A DNA stretch of 64,000 bases, taken from NCBI RefSeq assembly GCF_001428525.1, contig NZ_LMHW01000010.1, positions 341-64,340 on the forward strand. Reading direction: 5' to 3'. The translations under genes were made by a program, and so were the position numbers. Under the pieces are notes generated by a model, which was not told where the DNA came from, made no database searches, and worked only from the letters and a program-made list of their open reading frames with translations. Below are positions 24,127 to 32,919 of this stretch, piece by piece; the first letter of the stretch is position 1, and each line of letters starts with the position of its first letter. The DNA is from Flavobacterium sp. Root186 (GTDB lineage Bacteria > Bacteroidota > Bacteroidia > Flavobacteriales > Flavobacteriaceae).

Positions 24127-24201
24127 TGGGCGATGAGGGGTTCGAACCCCCGACCCCCTCGGTGTAAACGAGGTGCTCTGAACCAGCTGAGCTAATCGCC
24201 C
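24127..24201 (-). tRNA. tRNA-Val (anticodon TAC)
   Basis: A full 75-nt cloverleaf. Acceptor GGGCGAT/ATCGCCC, D arm GCTC...GAGC, anticodon stem CCTCG/CGAGG with loop TTTACAC (anticodon TAC), T arm GGGGGTTCGAACCCC, discriminator A. CCA is not encoded. It is followed by an intrinsic terminator. The next 180 bases upstream hold no gene. Confidence 0.95.
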
Positions 24202-24382
24202 TATTTTACTAGGTTGCTATCGTTTGTGATAGCGAGTGCAAATATACGCTAGTTTTTGAGTTCTGCAAAGAAAATCGAATAAAAAATAAAACTTTTTTAA
24301 AAATAAACTATATCTCGCTGTTTATGAATTTGTTATTAAATCGGTTTTTTTAGACTTTTTTCTAAGATTTAAGTTTTGATTG

Positions 24383-25606
24383 TTACAAAGGCAATTCGGC
24401 AACGACAAAAGTGCTTCCGCCAACATAAATAAAATCATTTTTTGAAGCGTTTTGTTTGGCTTTCGCGAAAGCGCTTTCAACAGAATCGTATTTTTCTCCA
24501 ATTAAATTAAATTTCTCTGCTGCATTTTGAAGCGTTTCAGTTGGTAAACCTCTTGCCGAATTCGGACTGCAGAAATAATATTGCGCCTCTATCGGGAAAA
24601 GCGGTAAAATAGAATCTAAATCTTTATCGTTTACCACACCCAAAACAATATGCAGTTTTTCATATTTTTCATTCTGAAGCTGATTCATCACAATAGCTAA
24701 TCCGTGTTTGTTGTGTGCCGTGTCACAGATAATTTTTGGGTTTTCGCCAAGCTGCTGCCATCTTCCTTGTAAACCCGTATTTTTTACAACATTCAATAAA
24801 CCTTCTTTTAATTGTTCCGTTGAAACTTTAAAATTGGTTTGATTGTTCAGAATTGAAATCGTCTGCTGAACTGTTTTTTTATTATGAAACTGATAATCTC
24901 CAATTAAGTCAGACAAATAAATTTGATCAATTAAATCTGAAGCGAAAGAAATCGGCGCTTTATTTTCTTCGGCTTTAGCCAAAAATACAGGCTGCGTTTC
25001 CGGAGTATATTCACCAATAACAACCGGAACATTTGGTTTAATAATTCCGGCTTTTTCGCCCGCAATAGCTTCAAGCGTATTTCCTAAAAATTGGGTATGG
25101 TCTAAACCAATATTTGTAATAACGGAAACCAAAGGTGTAATAATATTCGTTGCGTCCAGTCTTCCGCCCAAACCAACTTCGATAATCGCAATATCTGTTT
25201 TTTCTGAAACAAAATAATCAAATGCCAAACCAACCGACATTTCGAAGAAGCTCATATCATTGGCTTCAAAGAAATCTTTGTGTTTGGAGATGAACTCGCA
25301 AACAAAATCTTCTGAGATTTCCAGGCCGTTTACTTTAATCCTTTCCCTGAAATCTTTTAAGTGCGGCGACGTATACAAACCCACTTTATAACCCGCTTCC
25401 TGCAAAACCGAAGCCAGCATGTGCGATGTTGAACCTTTTCCGTTTGTTCCCGCAACGTGAATTGTTTGTAATTTCTTTTCGGGATTACCAAGATGTTCTG
25501 CCAGTAACTTGATGTTTGTCAGGTCTTCTTTGTATGCCGAAGCACCCTGAAGCTGATACATTGGTAATTGATTAAACATCCAGTTTGTCGTTTCCTGATA
25601 GTTCAT
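24383..25606 (-). CDS. folC: bifunctional folylpolyglutamate synthase/dihydrofolate synthase
   Basis: A 407-residue Mur-ligase-type enzyme that adds glutamate to folates or forms dihydrofolate. The P-loop is VAGTNGKGSTSHML at ~50-63, followed by YTSPHLKDFRERI. The Mg/ATP motif VGLGGRLDATN is at ~142-152, DHTQFLG is present, and the C-terminal domain contains ICDTAHNKHG. The length is normal. It is divergent from the exbB gene at 25738, so it is independently expressed. Confidence 0.95.
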   Translation of the reverse strand: MNYQETTNWMFNQLPMYQLQGASAYKEDLTNIKLLAEHLGNPEKKLQTIHVAGTNGKGSTSHMLASVLQEAGYKVGLYTSPHLKDFRERIKVNGLEISEDFVCEFISKHKDFFEANDMSFFEMSVGLAFDYFVSEKTDIAIIEVGLGGRLDATNIITPLVSVITNIGLDHTQFLGNTLEAIAGEKAGIIKPNVPVVIGEYTPETQPVFLAKAEENKAPISFASDLIDQIYLSDLIGDYQFHNKKTVQQTISILNNQTNFKVSTEQLKEGLLNVVKNTGLQGRWQQLGENPKIICDTAHNKHGLAIVMNQLQNEKYEKLHIVLGVVNDKDLDSILPLFPIEAQYYFCSPNSARGLPTETLQNAAEKFNLIGEKYDSVESAFAKAKQNASKNDFIYVGGSTFVVAELPL

Positions 25607-25737
25607 TTTATTTGGATAAAATAGTTGCTGATTGAAATAATTTCCAGTTTTTTTAGTTTAATATAACAATGAAAATTATCTTTATTGCAAAATTGAAATA
25701 TTTTTTAGAATTAATTATTAAAAACCAGAATTAAAAT

Positions 25738-26433
25738 ATGTTTAGCTACATTCAATTACAAGCTGATACTCTCGCAAACGCCTCAAACGTAGTGATCGAA
25801 AAAATTGCTCACCCGGAAACTGAAATTTCTGTTTTAGGATTTATCTTAAAAGGAGGTTTCTTCTTAATACCAATCGCACTTTTATTGTTTTACACCATTT
25901 ACGTAATTTTTGAACGCTACTTGTATATCCAGAAAGCTTCAAGAATTGATGCGCGATTAATGCAGGATGTTGGAGATAAATTACATGCCGGAAACATTGA
26001 ATTAGCCAGAACAATTGTAGAAAGAAATGATACGGCTGTTGGAAATATTTTAAAAGAAGGTGTTTTAGTGATTGGAAGACCAATTGCAGAAATCGAATCA
26101 AATATGGACCGCGCCGCCGATATTGAAATTGGCGAAATGGAAAGACGTTTGGGTCACTTGGGTCTTATTGCTGGTATTGCGCCAACTCTTGGTTTCATTG
26201 GAACTATTTCCGGGGTAATTAAGATTTTCTACAGTATTTCGGTTACAGAAAATATCAGTATTGGAAATATTTCCGGAGGTTTATATGAGAAAATGATCAG
26301 TTCCGGTTCCGGGCTTATGGTGGGAATTATTGCCTATAGTGCTTACCATTTACTAAACGGAAAAATTGATGATTTTGCTTTAAAAATTCAGAAACAGATA
26401 TTAGAATTTGTAAACATAATTCAAAGATCATAA
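25738..26433 (+). CDS. exbB: ExbB/TolQ family proton channel protein
   Basis: A 231-residue inner-membrane protein with three TM segments: ~38-60, ~135-155 and ~175-197. The first cytoplasmic loop contains the helical EIGEMERRLGHLGLIAGIAPTLGFIGTISG motif of MotA/TolQ/ExbB channels. It energises outer-membrane transporters with ExbD and TonB using proton flow. ExbD follows 3 bp later, and a TonB-like gene converges at 27154-28092, so the complete energising set is local. Confidence 0.93.
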   Translation: MFSYIQLQADTLANASNVVIEKIAHPETEISVLGFILKGGFFLIPIALLLFYTIYVIFERYLYIQKASRIDARLMQDVGDKLHAGNIELARTIVERNDTAVGNILKEGVLVIGRPIAEIESNMDRAADIEIGEMERRLGHLGLIAGIAPTLGFIGTISGVIKIFYSISVTENISIGNISGGLYEKMISSGSGLMVGIIAYSAYHLLNGKIDDFALKIQKQILEFVNIIQRS

Positions 26434-26436
26434 GGT

Positions 26437-26832
26437 ATGTCGATTAAGAGAAAAAGAAGATTTCACGCCGAAGTTGCCACTTCATCTTTGAGTGACATTA
26501 TGTTTTTCCTGTTGTTGTTTTTCCTTATTATTTCAACACTGGCAAACCCTAATGTTATTAAGATGACGCTTCCAAAAGCGAAATCAAATGAAAAAACCAA
26601 TAAACAATTAATTAGTTTATCGGTTACAGAAGATAAGCAATTTTATATCGATAAACAGCCCGTTGCTTTTGAAGAATTAGAAACTACTTTAATGAATAAA
26701 ATTGGCGCCGATAAATCGCAGACTGTCGTAGTCCGAATTCCGTTTAATTTGCAGGTTCAGGATTTAGTTGATGTATTGCAGATAGGAGTGAAGAACAATT
26801 TGAAGTTTGTAATTGCTACGAGTCCGAAGTAA
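26437..26832 (+). CDS. exbD: ExbD/TolR family protein
   Basis: A 131-residue protein with a single TM segment at ~17-37 (LSDIMFFLLLFFLIISTLANP). The Asp in that helix is the conserved proton-path residue. The periplasmic domain contains QTVVVRIPFNLQVQDLVDVL. It starts 3 bp after exbB and forms the ExbB/ExbD channel. Confidence 0.93.
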   Translation: MSIKRKRRFHAEVATSSLSDIMFFLLLFFLIISTLANPNVIKMTLPKAKSNEKTNKQLISLSVTEDKQFYIDKQPVAFEELETTLMNKIGADKSQTVVVRIPFNLQVQDLVDVLQIGVKNNLKFVIATSPK

Positions 26833-26842
26833 AATTATAATT

Positions 26843-26958
26843 AGGGCGTGACCACAATAAAAAAATGGGCCAATCAGCATAACGTTGATTCGCCCATTTT
26901 TTTATTGCGGTCGGGCTATACGCGCTACTTCGGTAGCCAGCTCCTATCCCTCACGCAA
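26843..26958. repeat. composite repeat, family C, copy 1
   Basis: It starts with AGGGCGTGACCAC and ends in CTATCCCTCACGCAAAA. The middle holds a near-palindrome (AAAAAAATGGGC...GCCCATTTTTTTATT) and a GGTCGGGCTATACGCGCTACTTCG block. A second copy with a different interior lies at 49157-49250. It follows the exbD stop codon. Confidence 0.75.
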
Positions 26959-26962
26959 AACA

Positions 26963-27061
26963 ACACAATCTTGTCATTGCGAGGAACGAAGCAATCACAC
27001 TAAGTATATCTTTGCGCTTACTTATAGAGGTGAGATTGCTTCGCTCTTCGCAATGACAAAC
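26963..27061. repeat. dispersed hairpin repeat, family B, copy 3
   Basis: This is an ACACAATCTTGTCATTGCGA edge with an inner GGAACGAAGCAATC, answered by GATTGCTTCGCTCTTCGC and AATGACAA at the far end. The inner palindrome differs from copies 1, 2 and 4, but both arms change together. Confidence 0.8.
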
Positions 27062-27075
27062 GTGATGAATAAATT

Positions 27076-27112
27076 AAAAAGGCTTTCTGATTATTTCAGA
27101 AAGCCTTTTTTT
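27076..27112. terminator. bidirectional terminator
   Basis: A 15-base stem (AAAAAGGCTTTCTGA, then TCAGAAAGCCTTTTT) with a 4-base loop, followed by T-runs. It separates exbD (+) from tonB (-). Confidence 0.85.
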
Positions 27113-27153
27113 ATGAGAACAGATTTCGTGAAAATCCGTGAAATTCGTGTTTT

Positions 27154-28092
27154 TTAATTCAAATTGAAATTATAAATAATCTTTCCAATTTGTTTCGCTG
27201 CCGCTTTATCGTCAGGAGACCATTTCGTGTTTAATGCGGCTATTTTTGCTTGTTCTAATAAACAACTCGCTTTGTTTGTTGTTCCTTTTATTCCCGCAGT
27301 TGCACTCACGGTTTTTCCATTTTGATCGACCGTAACTTCGACTACAACTGTTCCTTCTTCATTACAAGTATATTTCGGTGCAGGTTTAGATAATGCTTTT
27401 CGACCATTTAAAGAATATCCAGATCCGCCACCAGAACCGCCGCCGCTTCCGGGACCATAACCACTTCCTGTGCCAATTCCATTTCCGGTTCCGTTACCGC
27501 CTCCGGTTCCTCCGCCAGAACCACCAGATCCGTAATAACCTTTAGAGTTTAAATCTCCTCCCGGTTTTCCTTTATTTCCTGCTGCTTTATCATCGCCGTC
27601 GCCGCCTTTTTTCGAACCTTTTAAAATGCTTGATAAAGCATCGTTTGTAGAATTTGAAACTTTTGGTTTTTCAGGAACAGGTTTCTGTATTGGTTTTTCA
27701 ACCGGAGTTGGTTTTTTAGGTTTTTCTTTTACAGGAATTACAACATCAGTTTCATCAGCTTTTGTGTTTTCCTGAGAAATAATAGCTTCTTCTTCAACTG
27801 CTTTTGCGGGAGCTTGTTTGACTTCATTTTTTACATTCAGAACTTCGCTTTTATAATTGGCTCCCGAACCTAAATCACTGTCGCCAAAATTTACCGTTAC
27901 ACCGCCGCCGCCGCCGCCATCTGCAAGGGCAACATTATTTTCCGGATTGTATGGAGGCCAAAAACGTATGAAAAATAATAAAACAATTAAGGCTGTATAT
28001 ATAAGAATAGTAAGTGCCAGCGATTTCTTTTTATCAGAAGAAATAGCAGCACTTGCTTTGTTAGGATTAATTTTATACTGGTTCGTTTTCAT
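27154..28092 (-). CDS. TonB-like energy transducer with Gly-rich linker
   Basis: A 312-residue protein. The N-terminal cytoplasmic stretch is followed by one TM segment at ~27-43, then a periplasmic Pro/Lys-rich part (VKEKPKKPTPVEKP). Next comes a Gly/Ser-rich low-complexity linker at ~170-230 and a C-terminal TonB-type domain. That domain contains TVVVEVTVDQNGKTVSATAG, with two Cys (YTCNEE, ASCLLEQ). It would pass ExbB/ExbD energy to TonB-dependent receptors. It is divergent from repeat-rich sequence, not in an operon with exbB/D, but only 320 bp away. Confidence 0.85.
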   Translation of the reverse strand: MKTNQYKINPNKASAAISSDKKKSLALTILIYTALIVLLFFIRFWPPYNPENNVALADGGGGGGVTVNFGDSDLGSGANYKSEVLNVKNEVKQAPAKAVEEEAIISQENTKADETDVVIPVKEKPKKPTPVEKPIQKPVPEKPKVSNSTNDALSSILKGSKKGGDGDDKAAGNKGKPGGDLNSKGYYGSGGSGGGTGGGNGTGNGIGTGSGYGPGSGGGSGGGSGYSLNGRKALSKPAPKYTCNEEGTVVVEVTVDQNGKTVSATAGIKGTTNKASCLLEQAKIAALNTKWSPDDKAAAKQIGKIIYNFNLN

Positions 28093-28188
28093 TGAACTAA
28101 TTTCGATTCAGAGTTTTGTAATTGTATTATTAAAAACGTTTAAAATTAGTAAAAATTGTTTAGAAAGAAAGAGCTGTGGGTAATTTAA

Positions 28189-28427
28189 CCGCAAAGTTCG
28201 CTAAGGTTTTGCGCAAAGGAACGCAAAGTTTTATCTGTTTTAATTTGTGTAAATCTGTTGCTAAATATTTAACTGCAAAGCGCGCTAATTTATTTCTCGC
28301 AAAGACGCAGAGTCGCAAAGTTTTTCTTTTTAAGTTTTTCTTTGCGACTCTGCGTCTTTGCGAGATTAAAAATAAATAGCTTAGCGAACTTAGCGTAAAC
28401 CTTTGCGTTCTCTGCGGTTAAATAAAA
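28189..28427. repeat. large palindromic repeat, family D, copy 1
   Basis: A 25-bp perfect inverted repeat, 28296-28320 (CTCGCAAAGACGCAGAGTCG...) with 28340-28364, has a 19-base spacer. Outer arms (AACCGCAAAG... and CTCTGCGGTT) extend it to ~240 bases. A shorter relative lies at 61591-61697. It contains no coding frame. Confidence 0.85.
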
Positions 28428-28457
28428 AAACGAGCCAAATAGAAATCTGGCTCGTTT
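28428..28457. terminator. terminator
   Basis: The stem AAACGAGCCA / TGGCTCGTTT, with an 11-base loop and flanking A/T runs, lies 20 bp beyond the 3' end of the dehydrogenase gene. Confidence 0.75.
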
Positions 28458-28477
28458 ATATAAAAGTATAAAGTAGA

Positions 28478-29704
28478 TTACACTAACTGTTTTAATGCAA
28501 TTTCGAATGCCGTTGCACTAATATTTGTTTTTGATGAATTTAAAGCGTGCGCTTTTACAATTGCATTTTTTATAATTTCAGAAGTATCATTGAAAATAGC
28601 TTCATCGGTCATTTGAACTTTTTTCTCCATGAAATAAGCAAAAACTCTCGCCATTCCGCAGTTTGAGATAAAATCAGGAATCAAACTAACTTTATGATCC
28701 ACTTCTTCCATAATAGAACCAAAGAAAATTTCTTTATCTGCAAAAGGAACATTCGCTCCACAAGAAATAACCTCTAATCCGTTTGCGATTAAGCTGTCAA
28801 TTTGGTTTTGAGTAACCAGTCTTGAAGCCGCGCAAGGCGTGAAAATTTCAGCACCAATTGTCCAGATTTTAGAATTGATTTCTTCAAACGGAATCATATT
28901 GTCAGCAACTAATTTATTTCCGTCTTTATTTAAAAACAACGTTCTGATTTCTTCAAAAGAAAAACCATCTTCTTTAATTAATCCGCCATCGCGATCAATA
29001 ATTCCGATCACTTTTGCTCCCATTTCGGCTAAATAAAAAGCGGCTGCAGAACCAACATTTCCAAAACCTTGTACGATTGCTTTTTTACCTTTTATGTCTC
29101 CACCGTAAGTTGCGTAAAAATGACGAACCGCTTCGGCAACACCATAACCGGTAATCATATCAGCAACAGTATATTTTCTGGTTACGTCTGGTGAGAATTT
29201 TGGGTTTTCGATAACCTTAATTACACCCTGACGTAATTGACCAATTCTATTAATTTTATCCGCTTCTGTAGGTTTAAAATGTCCGTTGAAAACACCTTCC
29301 TGCGGATGCCAAACACCACATTCCTCTGTCATTGGGATTACTTCGTGAATTTCATCAACATTTAAATCTCCTCCGGTTCCGTAGTAACTTTTTAATAATG
29401 GAGAAACCGCTTTGTACCAACGCTGTAAAACTCCTTTTTTGCGAGGATCATTCGGGTCAAAATTTATTCCAGATTTAGCGCCTCCAATTGCAGGCCCGGA
29501 AACTGAAAATTTAACTTCCATTGTTTTAGCTAAAGATAAAACTTCGTTCATATCCAAGCCTTTTCTCATTCTTGTTCCACCTCCTGCAGCTCCTCCACGA
29601 AGTGAATTAATTACTGTCCAACCTTCTGCTTCTGTTTCAGAATCTTTCCAGTTAAAAACAATTTCAGGTTCTTTATTTTCAAATTGCTGTAATAAATCTT
29701 TCAT
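28478..29704 (-). CDS. Glu/Leu/Phe/Val dehydrogenase
   Basis: A 408-residue amino-acid dehydrogenase. The dimerisation domain holds the substrate-binding motif GGAKSGINFDP at ~74-84 (catalytic Lys) and YGTGGDLNVDE. The NAD(P)-binding Rossmann motif VQGFGNVGSAAAFYLAEMG is at ~211-229. A NAD(P)-dependent deamination to a 2-oxo acid is expected. The ~410-residue length and motif spacing fit the Glu/Leu group; glutamate dehydrogenase cannot be told from leucine dehydrogenase here. It stands alone between terminators. Confidence 0.88.
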   Translation of the reverse strand: MKDLLQQFENKEPEIVFNWKDSETEAEGWTVINSLRGGAAGGGTRMRKGLDMNEVLSLAKTMEVKFSVSGPAIGGAKSGINFDPNDPRKKGVLQRWYKAVSPLLKSYYGTGGDLNVDEIHEVIPMTEECGVWHPQEGVFNGHFKPTEADKINRIGQLRQGVIKVIENPKFSPDVTRKYTVADMITGYGVAEAVRHFYATYGGDIKGKKAIVQGFGNVGSAAAFYLAEMGAKVIGIIDRDGGLIKEDGFSFEEIRTLFLNKDGNKLVADNMIPFEEINSKIWTIGAEIFTPCAASRLVTQNQIDSLIANGLEVISCGANVPFADKEIFFGSIMEEVDHKVSLIPDFISNCGMARVFAYFMEKKVQMTDEAIFNDTSEIIKNAIVKAHALNSSKTNISATAFEIALKQLV

Positions 29705-29789
29705 TTTGTTGTGATATGTTTATTTTGCGTAAAAGTATAAAATAGAATAATGCTAATAATGTATTTTGCATCAAATTTATTAAACAAAA

Positions 29790-29825
29790 AAGAAAAGCCG
29801 AAAACTATTCGGTTTTCGGCTTTCT
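29790..29825. terminator. bidirectional terminator
   Basis: The stem GAAAAGCCGAAAA / TTTTCGGCTTTC, with an 8-base loop and an A-run, lies between the dehydrogenase (-) and chalcone-isomerase-like gene (-). It probably ends the latter's transcript. Confidence 0.8.
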
Positions 29826-29846
29826 GAATATGTAAAATTTTAAGGA

Positions 29847-30422
29847 TTATATTCCTAATAAATGTTTTTTCAAAGTTTCGTCAACTGGTTTATCAGAAAG
29901 CCAGATTCCGAATAATGCTTTTTTGAAATCAAATCCCTGAACTTTTCCTTTCAAAACTTCATTTTTAAAAACATTGATAGTTTGATCAAGCGGATTGTAA
30001 GCTAAAACGAAAACATCTTTTTCTGTAATGGCATCGCTTAAATACGTTTTGAATTGTTCGATTCTCGGACGTAATTGTTCCAGATTGCTTCCAGCAGATT
30101 TTTCGAAACCTACATTCATCGCTTTGGTTAATTTATTTGAAGAAACCATAGAAGATGTAATTTCAATTCGAATCGCCATTTCGGTATCGCTGTCAATAAT
30201 AAACTTTGGATCCTGACTCAATTGAGATAAATACAAAGCCTGCACATAAACTTCTAACCACATTTTTGATCTTCCGCCAGCGCCGTTAAGCTGTAAGGTT
30301 TTGTTTTGATAATCTATTTTTCTAGGAACAGTAACGCCGTTTACCTCTAAATGAGTCTGGGCAGAAACTGCTGAAAATTGTAAAGTTAAAAGGAGTGTAA
30401 GTACTAGTAAAATCTTTTTCAT
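29847..30422 (-). CDS. chalcone isomerase-like protein, secreted
   Basis: A 191-residue protein with a signal peptide (MKKILLVLTLLLTLQFSAVSAQ). The mature domain fits the chalcone-isomerase-like fold of bacteria: LEVNGVTVPRKIDYQNKTLQLNG, the conserved RSKMWLEVYVQALYL, and GFEKS. Bacterial members are periplasmic fatty-acid or lipid-binding proteins rather than flavonoid enzymes. No catalytic claim is made. Expressed alone. Confidence 0.8.
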   Translation of the reverse strand: MKKILLVLTLLLTLQFSAVSAQTHLEVNGVTVPRKIDYQNKTLQLNGAGGRSKMWLEVYVQALYLSQLSQDPKFIIDSDTEMAIRIEITSSMVSSNKLTKAMNVGFEKSAGSNLEQLRPRIEQFKTYLSDAITEKDVFVLAYNPLDQTINVFKNEVLKGKVQGFDFKKALFGIWLSDKPVDETLKKHLLGI

Positions 30423-30902
30423 GCTCTGTCAATTATTTAATTTTAAGGCAAAAATAATGTTAATTTATCAATATAATCATCTTTTTTTAGAAGTTTTTTT
30501 TCTGAGTTTTCGGATTTTTTTAACTCTATCGCTTTAGTAATCAAATTAGTAAGACTAACTTTACGTAGATTTACGCGCTTTAGCAATTGTTTAATCTTTT
30601 CTGCGAAGGAAATGTCGTAAATTTTACTTTTTTGAAGTTTTTGAATGGCATTTTCTAATATTGAATTTTAGAAAAAACGCTGCAAAATTATCGTCTGTTT
30701 GAAGCAAATCATAAATTATTACGAAAACGTTATCGTTATTCTTGTTGATCTATTAAATTTATATGCATGCATTGTAAAATCCGCATTTAAAAATTATCTT
30801 TGGAAGCCTTTTAACCATAAATTGGCTTTTCAAAAAAAACAAATAAAAAACCACAAAAACTGAATTCTGAATTCGGTTTAGAAAAAACAATAAAATAAAA
30901 CT
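30423..30902. other. gene-free stretch
   Basis: About 480 bases without a convincing ORF. They are A/T-rich with a few GCGCTTT-type islands around 30570. It likely holds the promoters of the chalcone-isomerase-like gene (-) and of the acyl-CoA dehydrogenase (+). No hairpin stands out. Confidence 0.4.
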
Positions 30903-32045
30903 ATGGATTTTAATCTTACCGAAGAACATTTGATGATTCAGCAAGCTGCAAGAGATTTTGCTCAAAATGAATTATTACCCGGAGTTATTGAACGCGACGA
31001 GAAACAAATTTTTCCAACCGAGCAGGTGAAAAAAATGGGTGAACTTGGGTTCATGGGAATGATGGTTGATCCAAAATACGGTGGAAGCGGACTTGATGCA
31101 ATTTCTTATGTTATTGCAATGGAAGAAATTTCTAAAGTTGATGCTTCGGCTTCTGTAGTAATGTCTGTAAATAATTCTTTGGTTTGCTGGGGATTACAAG
31201 AATATGGAACGGAAGAACAAAAGCAAAAATATTTACCGGGTCTGGCTTCAGGTCAAATTCACGGCGCTTTTTGTTTAAGCGAACCAGAGGCAGGAAGTGA
31301 TGCAACTTCGCAAAAAACAACTGCGATTGATATGGGCGACCATTATTTGGTAAACGGAACAAAAAACTGGATTACAAACGGAAACACAGCTTCTGTATAT
31401 TTGGTAATTGCGCAAACGCATCCTGAATTAAAACATAAAGGAATCAATGCGTTGATCATGACAAAAGATATGCCTGGTTTTTCTATTGGTCCAAAAGAAC
31501 AAAAAATGGGAATTCGCGGTTCTGATACACACTCTTTAATGTTTAGTGATGTAAAAGTTCCGAAAGAAAACAGAATTGGTGAAGATGGTTTCGGATTTAA
31601 ATTTGCTATGAAAACCCTTGCCGGTGGTAGAATTGGTATTGCGTCTCAGGCATTAGGAATTGCTTCTGGAGCTTATGAACTGGCTTTGAAATATTCTAAA
31701 GAGCGTAAAGCTTTTGGAACAGAAATCTGCAATCACCAAGCGATCGCTTTTAAATTGGCAGATATGGCGGTGAATATCGAAGCGGCACGTCATTTATGTA
31801 TGAAAGCGGCTTGGGATAAAGACCAGCACAAAAATTATGATGTGAGTGGTGCAATGGCAAAATTATTCGCTTCGCAAGTTGCAATGGATACTGCTGTTGA
31901 AGCGGTTCAGATTCACGGAGGAAATGGTTATGTAAAAGAATACCATGTAGAGCGTTTTATGCGCGATGCAAAAATTACTCAGATTTACGAAGGAACTTCA
32001 GAAATCCAAAAAATCGTTATTTCAAGATCAGTTATCGCCGGATAA
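30903..32045 (+). CDS. acyl-CoA dehydrogenase
   Basis: A 380-residue FAD enzyme of the short/medium-chain family. The N-terminal helical part contains MGELGFMGMMVDPKYGG, the middle beta domain CLSEPEAGSDA, and the C-terminal helices the RIGIASQALGIA and QIHGGNGYVKEY stretches. The catalytic Glu is in YEGTSEIQ near ~365. It should oxidise an acyl-CoA to enoyl-CoA in fatty-acid or branched-chain amino-acid breakdown. No electron-transfer gene is nearby. It is followed by a terminator. Confidence 0.94.
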   Translation: MDFNLTEEHLMIQQAARDFAQNELLPGVIERDEKQIFPTEQVKKMGELGFMGMMVDPKYGGSGLDAISYVIAMEEISKVDASASVVMSVNNSLVCWGLQEYGTEEQKQKYLPGLASGQIHGAFCLSEPEAGSDATSQKTTAIDMGDHYLVNGTKNWITNGNTASVYLVIAQTHPELKHKGINALIMTKDMPGFSIGPKEQKMGIRGSDTHSLMFSDVKVPKENRIGEDGFGFKFAMKTLAGGRIGIASQALGIASGAYELALKYSKERKAFGTEICNHQAIAFKLADMAVNIEAARHLCMKAAWDKDQHKNYDVSGAMAKLFASQVAMDTAVEAVQIHGGNGYVKEYHVERFMRDAKITQIYEGTSEIQKIVISRSVIAG

Positions 32046-32067
32046 TTTTTCTCATAAATATAATTTC

Positions 32068-32106
32068 AAAACCCTTTCAGGCTTTCTGCTTCGAAAGGGT
32101 TTTTTG
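32068..32106 (+). terminator. terminator
   Basis: A hairpin with stem AAACCCTTTC / GAAAGGGTTT and an internal AGGCTTTCTGCTTC loop is followed by a T-run. It lies right after the acyl-CoA dehydrogenase. Confidence 0.8.
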
Positions 32107-32151
32107 TTTAGATGTTAAAATTATTACATTTACATCAAGAAAATTTATTCT

Positions 32152-32829
32152 ATGTACGAAGATTTAAAATATTGGTACTTGCGGGATCATAAATTGTTTA
32201 GAACGCTGAGTTATTCACAAATCAAGCAATTGTGTATTATAACCGGTTTTAAAAAAGCATCAAAAGGGGAAATTATTTACTTTTCTTCTTCAGATGTGCC
32301 ACGTATTTTTTTACTTAAAAAAGGGAATATAAAAATTGTTGCCATTGATGATGATGGTAATGAAACGATAAAAGACATTATTCAAAAAGGAGATTTATTT
32401 GGCGAATTGACTTTAGAAACAGACAATAGAGTCGAAGAATATGCAAAAGTACTTTCTGATGATGTTGTAATCTGCAGTTTTTTAATGTCTGATTTTGAAG
32501 ATTTATTGCTGCGTAATCCAACATTGGCAATTTCATACACCAAGTTTGTTGGTTTAAAAATGAAGCGTGTTAAAAATAGTTATGCGAATTTAATTTCTAA
32601 AGATGCCAAAACCAGATTGTACCAATTCCTAAAAGACTGGGCAGAACAAGAAGGTGTGAGAAACGGAAATACGGTAGCAATTGAAAACTATTTAACCCAA
32701 AATGATATTGCTCAAATTATCTGTACTTCGAGGCAAACCGCTACACAATTGCTAAATGAAATGGAAACCAACCAGTTATTAAGCTATAACAGAAAAGAAA
32801 TTATCATTCAGGATATTACCAAATTATAA
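32152..32829 (+). CDS. Crp/Fnr family transcriptional regulator
   Basis: A 225-residue regulator. The cNMP-like barrel at ~20-120 contains GNIKIVAIDDDGNETIKDIIQKGDLFGELTLE, which keeps the GELTL-type phosphate-binding loop. The C-terminal winged helix shows LTQNDIAQIICTSRQTATQLLNEME. It precedes the thiol peroxidase/YHS genes by ~90 bp and may control them. Effector is unknown; the barrel keeps features compatible with cAMP but no proof is at hand. Confidence 0.88.
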   Translation: MYEDLKYWYLRDHKLFRTLSYSQIKQLCIITGFKKASKGEIIYFSSSDVPRIFLLKKGNIKIVAIDDDGNETIKDIIQKGDLFGELTLETDNRVEEYAKVLSDDVVICSFLMSDFEDLLLRNPTLAISYTKFVGLKMKRVKNSYANLISKDAKTRLYQFLKDWAEQEGVRNGNTVAIENYLTQNDIAQIICTSRQTATQLLNEMETNQLLSYNRKEIIIQDITKL

Positions 32830-32919
32830 TTATTTTAAGCGAAGTGTAAATTAGCTGACATTTTGCTTTTTCATAGTACAATAATTTTACATCATCAAAA
32901 AGATGTAAAACCATACACT

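Noticed and set aside
26885..27157. A 90-residue open frame reading SCHCEERSNH... and SLFAMTN...
   Set aside because: It lies inside repeat families B and C and reads like translated repeat; no protein-like pattern.
30759..30965. A minus-strand 68-residue frame overlapping the acyl-CoA dehydrogenase start
   Set aside because: It overlaps a strong gene and its composition is that of an AT-rich shadow frame.
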